Shown: positions 1 through 8,697 of the stretch, piece after piece
Position numbering within the stretch: position 1 is the first letter of the stretch
Layout: each line of letters opens with the position of its first letter
Source of the DNA: Anaerotignum neopropionicum
Lineage (GTDB): Bacteria; Bacillota; Clostridia; Lachnospirales; Anaerotignaceae
DNA: 64,000 nucleotides
NCBI RefSeq assembly: GCF_001571775.1
Contig: NZ_LRVM01000005.1
Coordinates: 62,001-126,000, forward strand
Direction: 5' to 3'
Program-made: the position numbers and the translations under genes
Notes under the pieces: model-generated
Told to the model about the DNA's origin: nothing
Database searches by the model: none
What the model saw: only the letters and a program-made list of their open reading frames with translations

Positions 1-947
1 TTTTTACGATAATATTCCGCCGCATGTTCCGGTAAAATAGAATTGATATAACTTCCTGTAGCATACTCGAAACCAGCAAAGCCGCCGATTCTGGGCAAAA
101 TTTCAATATGCCAGTGAAAGTCCCCATTCACCTCGCCATCAATCAGACAAATATTATACCCCACATCCTTGCGTAAGGACGAAATTTTTGGCAAAAGCCC
201 GTGAAATAAAACAGATAAAGATTTTAATTCCTCAGCCTTCACATTGGCAAAACTGGAAATATGCCTTTTGGGACAAATCCAAAGCTCATAGGGAAACCGA
301 GAGGCATAAGGTGTAATTACTAAAAAATGTTGGTTTTCCTCCACAATGCGTATGCCCTGTTCCTTTTCATAAGTAAGCATTTTGCAAAAAAGACAATCCT
401 CCTTTTGCATATACCGCCGCATCAAATCCTCCCGCTGGGGCATAACAGGCAACCCAACGATCTGCCAATGGGAATGGCAAATACTCATTCCTGCCGAAGG
501 GCCGCAATTCTTAAAAATCTGTATATATTTCACTTCCTCTGACGAAAGCATTTTGCAATATCTCTGCTGCAATACAACAAAAACCCGTTCTAGCTGTGCC
601 AAAGAAAAATGGTCAATGGTCTCCTCATGATGGGGCGTATCCACCAAAACCTCATGGATTCCCTTGCCTAAAATATGTTCGTAAAAAAGGGTTTCCGACT
701 TTCCTTCCGCCTCTTTATCCACCGTGGGAAACATATTGGGGAACACACGAATTCTCCAGCAATCATCCTCTCCATCTTGATAAAGGGGGGGAGTTGTTTT
801 ATCCTCATGTCCGCCGCAAAACGGGCACTCCTCGTTCCCACTGCATTTCCGCTCAATTTTATGCAGAAATTCATAGGGACGGTTTTTCCTATTTTGGGCA
901 TAATGCGTCCACTCTTTGGTAAAAGGATTTCTTCTCACTTCGGACAT
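1..947 (-). CDS. galT: GalT-like hexose-1-phosphate uridylyltransferase (3' end outside window)
   Basis: HIT-superfamily nucleotidylyltransferase resembling galactose-1-phosphate uridylyltransferase of the COG1085 type, which exchanges UMP between UDP-glucose and hexose-1-phosphate in the Leloir pathway. About 315 codons are readable on the minus strand from the ATG at 947 before the window edge cuts it. Visible features are a zinc-type CPFC motif (residues 41-44), the HSHWQ motif (158-162) in place of the classical HPH triad, a second Cys pair (CLFC) and a C-terminal FHWHIEILPR segment typical of GalT. A G-rich ribosome site (GGGGGGAG) precedes the start. It lies 11 bp downstream of the peptide-binding lipoprotein gene and may be its last operon partner. 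The altered His motif leaves open a related phosphorylase-type activity. Confidence 0.78.
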   Translation of the reverse strand, partial: MSEVRRNPFTKEWTHYAQNRKNRPYEFLHKIERKCSGNEECPFCGGHEDKTTPPLYQDGEDDCWRIRVFPNMFPTVDKEAEGKSETLFYEHILGKGIHEVLVDTPHHEETIDHFSLAQLERVFVVLQQRYCKMLSSEEVKYIQIFKNCGPSAGMSICHSHWQIVGLPVMPQREDLMRRYMQKEDCLFCKMLTYEKEQGIRIVEENQHFLVITPYASRFPYELWICPKRHISSFANVKAEELKSLSVLFHGLLPKISSLRKDVGYNICLIDGEVNGDFHWHIEILPRIGGFAGFEYATGSYINSILPEHAAEYYRK

Positions 948-957
948 AATCTCCCCC

Positions 958-2565
958 CTATTCTTTTTCACTTCCGAAAGTCCACAGATTTATGGAATTA
1001 TAAATATTTTCTTCCGTAGGTACAATTTCGCCGCCAACACGATGGGAGGTAAGCATCGCCTTATTGCGAAAAGCAATGCTAATATAAGGCAGCTCCTCAG
1101 CAATGCGCTTTTGCAGGCTGCTGTATGCAAGCAAGGTTGCCCCCTCCCCAACGGCTTCATTTGCCGTCTTAAGCAAGGCATCCATCTGCTCATCCTGATA
1201 GCCTATATAATTTAAGCTTCCGTTTGTGCCAAAAAAATCATACAAATTGGTGACAGAGGACATCTGCCATCCACCAACAACGAGGTCAAAATCCCCATGA
1301 ATAAATTTTTCCTGATATTCGTCAAAGGGCAGAATATCCAAGGAAACCTCGAAGCCTAAGAGGGTTAATTCGTCCCCCAGCTTCGTAGCAATCTGCCGTC
1401 TTGCACTGTTTTCCTCATTTGCTAAAATAGTAAGGTGGAGCTGCTCCTGCCCGTTTTCGCCGTCTTTTTCCAGCCTGCCATCCCCATTTTTGTCAATCCA
1501 CCCCACATTTTTCAATAAGGTTGCTGCCATATCCGAATCATACTCAAAAGGCGCAACATTTTCCTCATACAGCCATGAGCTTGGGCTTACTGGTGTGTTG
1601 GTGAGCCTTGCATATTGCAAATAAACATTATCATAAATTGTTGTTTTGGGCACCACATAAGCAACTGCTTGGCGCATATTTTTATCCTGAAATAAATCTC
1701 TATGGAAGTTAAACCCAATAAAATCATATTGGTTGGAAGTAAATTGATATACCCCCACTGCTCCTTCATCGGCATAACGCCCTGCATCGCCGGCATCCGC
1801 CACCAAAATATCCGTCATCTTCTGGTTAAAGGCGTAAACATCCGTTTCTGCGCCTCCCGTGGTACGAACGGAAATCGTTTCGATTTCAGGCTTTTGCCCA
1901 TTATAGGAAGGGTTTAACGTCAATATCATTTCCGACGCCACAGAATATGCTTTCATTGCATAAGGCCCGCTGCCCATAGGCGTAAGATTCACTTGGCTTT
2001 TCGGGTCAGTCTGCCCCTTGTAGTATGCTGCGGAAATCACCGGAAACTCTAACGCCGCTAAGTTCTTACTAAACGGGGTGCGAAAAGAAATGTCTATGGA
2101 ATACTGCCCCGTTTTACGGTAGCTAGAAACATAATCCAACACCCTTTTGTATACGGAATCCTCCTCCGCAGCCTGAATGGTATCAATGGAAAAAGCCACA
2201 TCATCCGCAGTCAAAGGCAAACCGTTTTGCCAAGTAATGTCCGTGCGAAGCTGCAAAGATAGGGTTAACCCATCCCCAGAAAAGCTCCAGCTCTCCGCAA
2301 CCGAAGGGCAAGCCTTTCCTGTTTCATCGAAGGCAAGCAAGGGCTGATAAATTAGCTTTAGTATGGTATCCACCGTTTCTTCTTTGTTTCGCAGCGGATT
2401 TAAGGTTTCCGGTACACGCATGGAAAGAGTCAAAACATGGGTTTCCCCTTGACTTTTCTCTACATCCCCGATAACCGAAAAATTATTGTTTACTTCTCCG
2501 CCTTTCCCGCAACCCGAAAAAATAAGAACGCAAAGAAGGGCTAAAATCATTATTTTTTTCTTCAT
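958..2565 (-). CDS. Peptide-type ABC substrate-binding lipoprotein (SBP family 5)
   Basis: Extracellular solute-binding lipoprotein of family 5 (oligopeptide/dipeptide/nickel class), about 535 residues. The N-terminus is a lipoprotein signal: basic KKK, a hydrophobic stretch, then the lipobox IFSGC with Cys near residue 19. The body has the family pattern (LTLSMRVPETLNPL, TWQNGLPLTADDVAFS). I chose the ATG at 2565 because GGAGG sits 5 bases before it; the TTG four codons earlier overlaps the ribosome site. No permease or ATPase gene is nearby, so it is an orphan binding protein. It begins 15 bp after a lytic transglycosylase and is probably co-transcribed with it, which suggests cell-wall peptides as a possible ligand; that link is inference. 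Confidence 0.85.
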   Translation of the reverse strand: MKKKIMILALLCVLIFSGCGKGGEVNNNFSVIGDVEKSQGETHVLTLSMRVPETLNPLRNKEETVDTILKLIYQPLLAFDETGKACPSVAESWSFSGDGLTLSLQLRTDITWQNGLPLTADDVAFSIDTIQAAEEDSVYKRVLDYVSSYRKTGQYSIDISFRTPFSKNLAALEFPVISAAYYKGQTDPKSQVNLTPMGSGPYAMKAYSVASEMILTLNPSYNGQKPEIETISVRTTGGAETDVYAFNQKMTDILVADAGDAGRYADEGAVGVYQFTSNQYDFIGFNFHRDLFQDKNMRQAVAYVVPKTTIYDNVYLQYARLTNTPVSPSSWLYEENVAPFEYDSDMAATLLKNVGWIDKNGDGRLEKDGENGQEQLHLTILANEENSARRQIATKLGDELTLLGFEVSLDILPFDEYQEKFIHGDFDLVVGGWQMSSVTNLYDFFGTNGSLNYIGYQDEQMDALLKTANEAVGEGATLLAYSSLQKRIAEELPYISIAFRNKAMLTSHRVGGEIVPTEENIYNSINLWTFGSEKE

Positions 2566-2580
2566 ATGTGCCTCCAAAAA

Positions 2581-3135
2581 CTATAAACCATAAAAAAATT
2601 CATAAAGCCTTTGCACAATTTCAACTTTTCTCACATAGCTATTGGTTTCCGGAAAAGGAATCATTTCCAGATGATAGCCATCCTCACTGTATTGATTATC
2701 ACTAAGCCACTGGCTTACCTTTCCGTGTCCCGCATTATAAGCCGCCAAAACCGTAGGCTGAATCCCGCTGAATTTTTCCTCCAACCATTGCAGATACCAT
2801 GTTCCCACTGCAATACTGGTTTCTGGGTCCTTTAAATCCAGGGTTTCCTCGTCTAAATAATCCAGGCGGCTGGCAACCCACCATCCCGTTTCCGTCGTTA
2901 CCTGCATCAAGCCCTTGGCGTCTGCCCTGGAATGGGCATCGGGATCAAAACGACTTTCGCAAAAAATAACAGCGAATATCAAGGATTCCTCCACATCATA
3001 CAGCTTTGCATATTTTTCAACCTGTTCTTTGTATTTGATGGGCAGCACTTTAGGTAATACTATAAAATACCCCAATGCCGCCACTACCAAAAGCAGAACA
3101 ATCCGGGTAAGTATTTTTCTGATTAAACGAAGCAT
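2581..3135 (-). CDS. Membrane-anchored lytic transglycosylase (SLT domain)
   Basis: Short Slt70/MltE-like murein lytic transglycosylase, 184 residues, cleaving the MurNAc-GlcNAc bond with formation of 1,6-anhydro ends. Residues 8-27 are a single hydrophobic segment acting as membrane anchor or uncleaved signal, and the catalytic domain is outside. The catalytic Glu is in CESRF (Glu60), followed by the GLMQV and AAYNAGHGKV motifs of the fold. The ATG at 3135 is preferred; a GTG four codons upstream is possible but has no ribosome site. The position downstream of polA-coaE is shared with other Clostridia as far as I recall. The next gene, a peptide-binding lipoprotein, follows closely. Confidence 0.88.
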   Translation of the reverse strand: MLRLIRKILTRIVLLLVVAALGYFIVLPKVLPIKYKEQVEKYAKLYDVEESLIFAVIFCESRFDPDAHSRADAKGLMQVTTETGWWVASRLDYLDEETLDLKDPETSIAVGTWYLQWLEEKFSGIQPTVLAAYNAGHGKVSQWLSDNQYSEDGYHLEMIPFPETNSYVRKVEIVQRLYEFFYGL

Positions 3136-3266
3136 ATCTTCACCCACGCCTTTAAATTAATGTTTTTTTTCATAAATCCCCCGAAAGATAAATCACTAAC
3201 TGCCTTTTTACATTTTAAAATACTTGCACAGCTTTCAAAACAAAAAATCTGAATACCTTTCTATTG

Positions 3267-3860
3267 CTATGCATATTTTTTCATTAAATTTTTTACCTGC
3301 ACTTGTACCTGTCCTAGTGTGCCGCTGTTATCAATCACCTCTTGTGCATAGCGTTCATACTCCTCCCAGGATTTTTGGGTTGCAATACGTGCCTTAGCCG
3401 TTTCCCATGTAATGCCGTCGCGCTCAATCACACGGCGGGCACGAACCTCCTCGTCGGCATAAACAACCCAAACGGCATCACAAACTTCCACAAGCCCTGC
3501 CTCCACCAATAATGGCGCATCAATAATCATCAATTTTGCCTTGCCTAATTCCTTGGCCTCTTGGATTTGCCGTGAAATCTCCCGTGCGATATATTTATGG
3601 GTACAGCGGTTCAAAAATTCCAGTTTTTCTTTCTCCCGAAACACAATTTCTCCAAGCTTCCGCCGAAAAATCTGGCCATCCTCTTGTAAAATTTGCAACC
3701 CAAAATAGTCCACCAGTTCCTCATAAGCCGGCTTTCCTTTTTTTATAATTTCATGGGCAATTTCGTCAGCATCAATAACGGCGGCGCCTGCATCCCGAAG
3801 GCATTGGCTCACAATGCCCTTTCCGCTGCCCGTCCCCCCTGTTAAACCAATTACTTTCAT
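3267..3860 (-). CDS. coaE: Dephospho-CoA kinase
   Basis: Catalyses the last step of coenzyme A synthesis, ATP-dependent 3'-phosphorylation of dephospho-CoA in the cytoplasm. At 197 residues it has normal family length. The P-loop GGTGSGKG is at residues 8-15, followed by the DADEIAHE segment and the lid/CoA region with RRVIERDG. The start ATG at 3860 has AGGGAT upstream and follows the polA stop by 17 bp, so the two genes almost certainly share a transcript. A polA-coaE pairing is common in Clostridia. Nothing unusual is seen. Confidence 0.95.
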   Translation of the reverse strand: MKVIGLTGGTGSGKGIVSQCLRDAGAAVIDADEIAHEIIKKGKPAYEELVDYFGLQILQEDGQIFRRKLGEIVFREKEKLEFLNRCTHKYIAREISRQIQEAKELGKAKLMIIDAPLLVEAGLVEVCDAVWVVYADEEVRARRVIERDGITWETAKARIATQKSWEEYERYAQEVIDNSGTLGQVQVQVKNLMKKYA

Positions 3861-3877
3861 GGCATATCCCTCATTTT

Positions 3878-6532
3878 TTATTTTGCCTCAAACCAAGAAT
3901 TCCCTTCATGTACCTCTACATCTAACGGAACCGAAAGCTCTGCCGCCTGTTCCATGTTCTCTTTTAAAATCCTAGCCACTGCTTCCCTTTCCTCGATATA
4001 GGTTTCAATCAGCAGCTCATCGTGCACCTGCAAAATCAAGCGAGAGCGATAGCCACCTTCTTTCAGCGCTTTATGCACATGAACCATAGCAATTTTTATA
4101 ATATCCGCTGCACTGCCTTGAATGGGCATATTCATGGCCACACGCTCCCCAAAGGAACGCTGCACAAAATTATTACTCTGTAATTCGGGCATGGCCCTTC
4201 TTCTGTTCCAAAGTGTGGAAACATAGCCCTCCTCTGTGGCATGCTGAATGGTTTCATTCAGATATTTTTTGATATTGGGATACTTTGCAAAATAAGCGGC
4301 AATATACTGCTCTGCCTCTTTTCGGCTAATTCCCAAATCCTGACTTAAGCTAAAGGAACCAATGCCATAAACAATCCCAAAATTCACCGCCTTTGCATTG
4401 CTTCTTTGTAGCGATGTCACCTCATCAAAGGGCACATGGAACACCTGTGATGCCGTTAGCCTATGAATATCTTGATTATTACGGAAGGCATTGATCAGGG
4501 TTTCATCTCCCGCAATATGGGCAAGTACCCGCAACTCAATCTGGGAATAATCCGCGTCCAAAAAGCAAAACTCTCTGTTTTCAGGAATAAAAACCTTCCT
4601 TAACTCTCTACCCAATTCCAAACGCACGGGAATATTCTGTAAATTTGGCTCTGTGGAGCTGATTCGCCCCGTGGCGGTAATAGTCTGGTTAAAGGTAGAA
4701 TAAATTTTCTCTGTTTTTTCGTCCATTACAGCCAAAAGACCGTCAGCGTAAGTGCTTTTCAGCTTTGCTAGTTGACGATAATACAATATTTTTTCCACCA
4801 TAGGATGCTCGTATTTCAATTTCTCCAAAACATCAGCAGCAGTAGAATAGCCTGTTTTTGTTTTCTTTCCGCCTTTTAAACCCAGCTTTTCAAACAAAAT
4901 AACACCCAGCTGCTTGGGGGAATTCAAATTAAATTCCTCGCCGGAAAGAGAAAAAATTTCCTTAGTAATGATATCAATACTTGTTTCCAAGTTTTTCTGA
5001 TACAAAAGTAAGGCTTCCTTGTCCACTTTAATCCCATACTCCTCCATATCAGCAAGGACATAAATGAGGGGCATTTCTATATCATAAAAAAGCTCAGTCT
5101 GCCCATTTTCCGCAAGCTGCTTTTCCATAATTTTTTTCGCTTCAAAGCACACCTTGGCTTGGGTTACAGCAAAGTTTTTCCTTTCCTCTTCAGAAAGGAT
5201 ACAAAAAGCCTTTTTGCTTTTGCCCTTGCCCAAAACCTCCTCCCCAGAAGGGAAAACCTGATTTAAAAATGTCTTTGCCAAGTCATCATAATCATAAGAT
5301 GAGCCTGTGGGATTCAAAATATAAGCCCCAATGGCAGTATCAAAGGAAATCTTCGGCATTTCTCCAATAGAAGCTCCTAATATTTTGAGGTCTTTCTTGA
5401 TGTCATGACCAATTTTTATAAATCTATCATCCGAAAAGAATGGTTTTGCCAACGCAAAAAACTGTTCCTCCGTCAATTCCTCTCCAACTTCAAGCCAAAC
5501 GCCACCCAAATCCTCTTGATATAAGGCAAGGCCTTGGCACACGCTTTCATCCATTAAAATAATATATGCCGTTTCCTTATTTTCTAAGTTTTGAAAAAAA
5601 ATCTTTGCTTCGTCAAAAGAATACACACCATGAAAATCTTGTATTTGCGTGGTCTGAACCTCGTCCTTTTCAAAACGGTCAAACATGCTTTTCAATTCCA
5701 ATCGCTTTACCAAATCGTAGGCAGTTGCGTTAAACATATTTCCAATTTTTGTACCCTCTTTATCCAAGGATATGGGCATATCCCGAATAATGGTGGCCAA
5801 AAATTTACTAAGTCTTGCCTGAGCTTGAAATTCCGCCAAGTTTTCCGCGGCCTTTTTAGGCTTTACCTCCGATGCATGGGCAATGGCATTTTCCAAATCA
5901 TGATATTCCCGAATGATTTTTGCAGCAGTTTTCTCCCCAATTCCAGGAACACCGGGAATGTTATCGGAAGCATCCCCCATCAAAGCCTTTACATCTATAA
6001 ATTCCAACGGTGTAACACCGTATTTTTCCACAACATCCTTTGCATAGTAATCCTCTGTTTCCGTGCGCCCACCCTTTGTTTTGGGTATACGCACCTTTAA
6101 AGTTTCGCTGGCAAGCTGCAATAAATCTCTATCGCCAGAAACAACAACGGGCACAACCCCCTGTTCTTCAGCCTTGGCAGAAAGCGTCCCTAAAATATCA
6201 TCAGCCTCATAGCCCTCCATTTCATATGTCTGAATGTTCATGGCTTGAAGCATTTCCTTCAGCAATGGCATTTGCGTCCGCAATTCATCGGGCATACCCT
6301 TTCTTGTTCCTTTATAACCACCAAATTCCTTATGGCGAAAGGTTGGTGCATGCAAATCAAAGGCAACCGCCAAATAATCCGGCTTTTCCTCATCCATTAG
6401 CTTAAAAAGAATATTTAAAAATCCATATACGCCGTTGGTATACTGTCCCGCACTATTCGTCAAGAGGGGAACTCCATAAAAAGCACGGTTTACAATGCTA
6501 TTTCCATCTATCAACATTATTTTTTCAGTCAT
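3878..6532 (-). CDS. polA: DNA polymerase I
   Basis: Family A DNA polymerase, 884 residues, for Okazaki fragment maturation and repair. The N-terminal third is the 5'-3' exonuclease (LIDGNSIVNRAF; DASDNIPGVPGIGEKTA helix-hairpin-helix). A middle domain resembles the 3'-5' exonuclease, but the first motif (D-x-E) reads MDESV, so proofreading is probably lost, as in Bacillus-type enzymes; the FDTAIGAYILN and YDYDDLA segments remain. The C-terminal polymerase has motif A (DADYSQIELR), motif B (RSNAKAVNFGIVYG) and motif C (VHDELL). The ATG at 6532 follows GGAG. It is the first gene of a polA-coaE operon whose upstream gap holds the mosaic repeats. Confidence 0.97.
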   Translation of the reverse strand: MTEKIMLIDGNSIVNRAFYGVPLLTNSAGQYTNGVYGFLNILFKLMDEEKPDYLAVAFDLHAPTFRHKEFGGYKGTRKGMPDELRTQMPLLKEMLQAMNIQTYEMEGYEADDILGTLSAKAEEQGVVPVVVSGDRDLLQLASETLKVRIPKTKGGRTETEDYYAKDVVEKYGVTPLEFIDVKALMGDASDNIPGVPGIGEKTAAKIIREYHDLENAIAHASEVKPKKAAENLAEFQAQARLSKFLATIIRDMPISLDKEGTKIGNMFNATAYDLVKRLELKSMFDRFEKDEVQTTQIQDFHGVYSFDEAKIFFQNLENKETAYIILMDESVCQGLALYQEDLGGVWLEVGEELTEEQFFALAKPFFSDDRFIKIGHDIKKDLKILGASIGEMPKISFDTAIGAYILNPTGSSYDYDDLAKTFLNQVFPSGEEVLGKGKSKKAFCILSEEERKNFAVTQAKVCFEAKKIMEKQLAENGQTELFYDIEMPLIYVLADMEEYGIKVDKEALLLYQKNLETSIDIITKEIFSLSGEEFNLNSPKQLGVILFEKLGLKGGKKTKTGYSTAADVLEKLKYEHPMVEKILYYRQLAKLKSTYADGLLAVMDEKTEKIYSTFNQTITATGRISSTEPNLQNIPVRLELGRELRKVFIPENREFCFLDADYSQIELRVLAHIAGDETLINAFRNNQDIHRLTASQVFHVPFDEVTSLQRSNAKAVNFGIVYGIGSFSLSQDLGISRKEAEQYIAAYFAKYPNIKKYLNETIQHATEEGYVSTLWNRRRAMPELQSNNFVQRSFGERVAMNMPIQGSAADIIKIAMVHVHKALKEGGYRSRLILQVHDELLIETYIEEREAVARILKENMEQAAELSVPLDVEVHEGNSWFEAK

Positions 6533-6622
6533 AATTGATCTCCTATTTCAGTCAAAAGTATTCGCAAAATCAATACATAATTTTACTCATAACGAACGGT
6601 GTTTTTAACACCTCAGAGCGCA

Positions 6623-6952
6623 GACAAACCTTGGGCGTTGCCCAAACCCACTTGCTTTTTGAAAAAAGCAAGACCAAAAACTTTTATGAAACCCGCATCC
6701 TATGCGGGTTTAGGCCGGCCAAGGTTGCAATGGCAAAGAAAAGTACCATCTGTTTTGCGCAGCAAAAGTGATGACCCCTCACTGCCAAGATTGGGCAGAC
6801 AGCGAAGCTGGCTTTTGCGCAGCAAAAGTGATGACCCCTCACTGCCAAGACAGGGCAGACAGCGAAGCTGGCTTTTGCGCAGCAAAAGTGATGACCCAAA
6901 CCCTTGTAAGTATTTGAGGGCAAAGCCCTCAAGGTTTTGATTTTGCCTACAG
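6623..6952 (+). repeat. Mosaic intergenic repeat locus A
   Basis: A composite of hairpin modules. In order: a 68-base module starting GACAAACCTTGGGCG and containing the palindrome CTTGC(T)n..AAGCAAG (6623-6690); the hairpin ACCCGCA/TGCGGGT (about 6691-6710); 2.4 copies of a 60-base unit (6753-6897); and a module with the palindrome TTGAGGGC/GCCCTCAA (about 6898-6950). The first module recurs nearly unchanged at 34230-34297. The other modules recur, in inverted orientation and different order, at 57054-57366. This looks like a genome-wide dispersed family of BIME type rather than coding sequence. Confidence 0.85.
6753..6897 (+). repeat. Tandem array, 60-base unit, 2.4 copies
   Basis: Units begin at 6753, 6813 and 6873, a period of exactly 60. 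The first two are almost identical, and the third stops after about 25 bases. Each unit holds the palindrome TTTTGC-GCA-GCAAAA and a second inverted element built on CTGCC/GGGCAG. The same unit in reverse complement occurs twice at 57187-57309. Confidence 0.92.
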
Positions 6953-7155
6953 TCCGCGATGTTTACAACGCCTTTGTATTCCTTAGGCGTTTGTGCACAA
7001 TTAAATACATTCCGCCAGTACCCACACGATTAAAAACGTGGGCGTTCGAAGTCAGTTAAAACCCAATTTAAAGAATTTATGCGTAATTCACCATACTATT
7101 ATTTATTATACACCAAATCCTTATAAAAACCTATTACAAAAACCGAAAATTTCCC

Positions 7156-7181
7156 AAGGACAATTTGAATTTAATGTCCTT
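7156..7181 (+). promoter_or_regulatory. Inverted repeat in the SBP leader
   Basis: AAGGACA and TGTCCTT form a perfect 7-bp stem around a 12-base AT-rich loop, ending 42 bases before the lipoprotein start codon. No U-run follows, so it is not a terminator. It could be an operator or an mRNA 5' hairpin; nothing in the sequence decides between these. Confidence 0.4.
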
Positions 7182-7223
7182 CTTGCATATAGTAACAATG
7201 AAAATATCCGCAGGAGGTCATTT

Positions 7224-8225
7224 ATGAAAAAATTCATTTCTCTTTTGTTAGCAGGTTGCATGGCATTATCCCTATTGGCAGGGTGCTCTTCCCAGCCCAC
7301 TGCCCAGGCGGAGCAGACTCCCGTTCGGCTTAACGAGGTTGTGCATTCCGTCTTTTACGCACCTCAGTATGTTGCTATGGAATTAGGCTTTTTTGAAGAA
7401 GAAGGACTGGATGTATCCGTTGCCATCGGAAACGGTGCAGATAAATCCATGACGGCACTGCTCTCCAACGCTGCCGACATCGCTCTTTTGGGTACGGAAG
7501 CCGGCATCTATGTTTATAACGAAGGCAAGGAGGATTATCCTAAGGCCTTCCTGCAATTAACCCAAAGAGCAGGCAACTTTCTTGTATCCCGCGTGGATGA
7601 ACCCGATTTCACATGGGAAAATCTCCAGGGCAAATCCGTCATCGGTGGTAGATTAGGCGGTATGCCCGAAATGGTTTTGGAATACGTTTTAAAGGAAAAC
7701 GGTTTGAAATTAAATGAAGATGTTGAAATTATCAACAACATTGATTTTTCCTCCACCGCAGGCGCATTTACTGGAAATGTGGGGGATTATACCGTGGAGT
7801 TTGAACCCGTAGCAACCACCTTGGAAAACAGCGGCAGCGGCTATATTGTTGCCTCCTTGGGTGCAGCCAGCGGATATGTGCCCTACACCGTTTATATGGC
7901 AAGGGACGATTTTATGAACGAACATCCAGAAACAATCGAAGCCTTCACAAGGGCAATTTATAAAGGCCAGCTTTGGGTGAAAGATCATACCTCCGAAGAA
8001 ATTGCCAATGTAGTTGCGCCTCAGTTCCCTGATTCCGATGCTAAGACCTTAACTACCATTATTGAGCGTTATAAAGCACAGGATACGTGGAAGGCAGACC
8101 CCACCTTCTCAGAGGATGGCTTTAACCTGATTCAAGATATTATGGAGCAAGGCGGACAGTTGACACAAAGAGTGGCCTTTGCTGATTTGATTAGAACAGA
8201 CTTTGCAGAAAAAGCGATTAAATAA
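7224..8225 (+). CDS. NMT1/SsuA-like ABC substrate-binding lipoprotein
   Basis: Periplasmic-binding-protein class lipoprotein of the NitT/TauT/ThiY type, 333 residues. A Lys-rich start and hydrophobic core lead to the lipobox LLAGC (Cys near residue 21), followed by a Ser/Gln/Ala linker. The body begins LNEVVHSVFYAPQYVAMELGFFEEEGLDV, the classic opening of this family, with the GGRLGGMPEMVLEYVL segment later. The ATG at 7224 is set by AGGAGG six bases upstream; earlier in-frame starts lie in the repeat-rich leader and are rejected. No ABC permease or ATPase is adjacent. The ligand (nitrate, sulfonate, pyrimidine or other) cannot be read from sequence. A terminator follows at 8245. Confidence 0.85.
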   Translation: MKKFISLLLAGCMALSLLAGCSSQPTAQAEQTPVRLNEVVHSVFYAPQYVAMELGFFEEEGLDVSVAIGNGADKSMTALLSNAADIALLGTEAGIYVYNEGKEDYPKAFLQLTQRAGNFLVSRVDEPDFTWENLQGKSVIGGRLGGMPEMVLEYVLKENGLKLNEDVEIINNIDFSSTAGAFTGNVGDYTVEFEPVATTLENSGSGYIVASLGAASGYVPYTVYMARDDFMNEHPETIEAFTRAIYKGQLWVKDHTSEEIANVVAPQFPDSDAKTLTTIIERYKAQDTWKADPTFSEDGFNLIQDIMEQGGQLTQRVAFADLIRTDFAEKAIK

Positions 8226-8244
8226 TCGTTCGCTTCACATTATG

Positions 8245-8295
8245 AAAACAGCCCGATTGCCTTGGTTAATTTTACCGGCATTGCGGGCTGTTTTT
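8245..8295 (+). terminator. Rho-independent terminator after the SBP gene
   Basis: AAAACAGCCCG (8245-8255) pairs with CGGGCTGTTTTT (8284-8295). The inner GCC/GGC pair shortens the loop, and the stem ends in a T-run. Confidence 0.85.
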
Positions 8296-8612
8296 ACTTG
8301 CGCAACAAAGAGTTATACAAATGTAATCCGTATAAGTATTTTTCTCTAGTTATAAAATATAAAATTTTACAGCTTTTCCTTTTTTCGTCATGCATATTGA
8401 TCACTCTTCATAAATTCTTCATAAAACAGAAGAATACTAAACAACCTCCTAAAATCAATTATTAATTTTTTTCATATATTCGATAAGTTAGCACGGTAAT
8501 ATTATTAATTTAAATCAAATCAATTCTACAAACATTTGCAATTTTGTTGTAATATAGGCACTTTTTCGTAATTTGCCCTTTTTTATATATTAATATTATC
8601 AATTATTTCATA

Positions 8613-8641
8613 TTGACGGACCGCCAATTTATTGATATATT
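8613..8641 (+). promoter_or_regulatory. Sigma-A type promoter of the citrate/glutamate operon
   Basis: -35 TTGACG (8613-8618), 17-base spacer, -10 TATATT (8636-8641). This predicts a leader of about 50 bases before the ATG at 8698. Confidence 0.65.
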
Positions 8642-8697
8642 TTATAAATAAAAAACTTGTTGCTGTGAACATAATATTAGGAAATAGGGGGGATAAA

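Larger units (their letters stand above)
6535..7223. other. Intergenic region between divergent polA and SBP genes, repeat-filled
   Basis: This 690-base gap separates polA (minus) from the NMT1-like lipoprotein (plus). Most of it (6623-6952) is mosaic repeat sequence, annotated separately. Beyond that are small hairpins AACGCC/GGCGTT (6967-6972 with 6986-6991) and CCCAC/GTGGG (7021-7025 with 7038-7042). Open frames across the repeats translate to repetitive Cys/Ser/Leu/Arg-rich strings and have no ribosome sites, so I call no gene. I saw no recognisable riboswitch. Confidence 0.7.
8226..8697. other. Intergenic region: terminator, AT-rich stretch, promoter
   Basis: This 470-base gap holds the SBP terminator (8245-8295) and the promoter of the citrate operon (8613-8641). 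Between them is very AT-rich DNA with no ribosome site and no convincing coding frame. Confidence 0.6.

Noticed and set aside
6753-6897. Possible CRISPR array
   Set aside because: The 60-base units are contiguous with no unique spacers, and no cas gene is present in the window.
6684-6940. Open frames on both strands across the 60-base repeats
   Set aside because: Their translations simply repeat every 20 residues, have no ribosome sites and follow from the repeat period being divisible by 3.
6960-7223. Riboswitch (TPP or guanidine) ahead of the NMT1-like gene
   Set aside because: Only simple hairpins were found; I could not match any conserved aptamer core.
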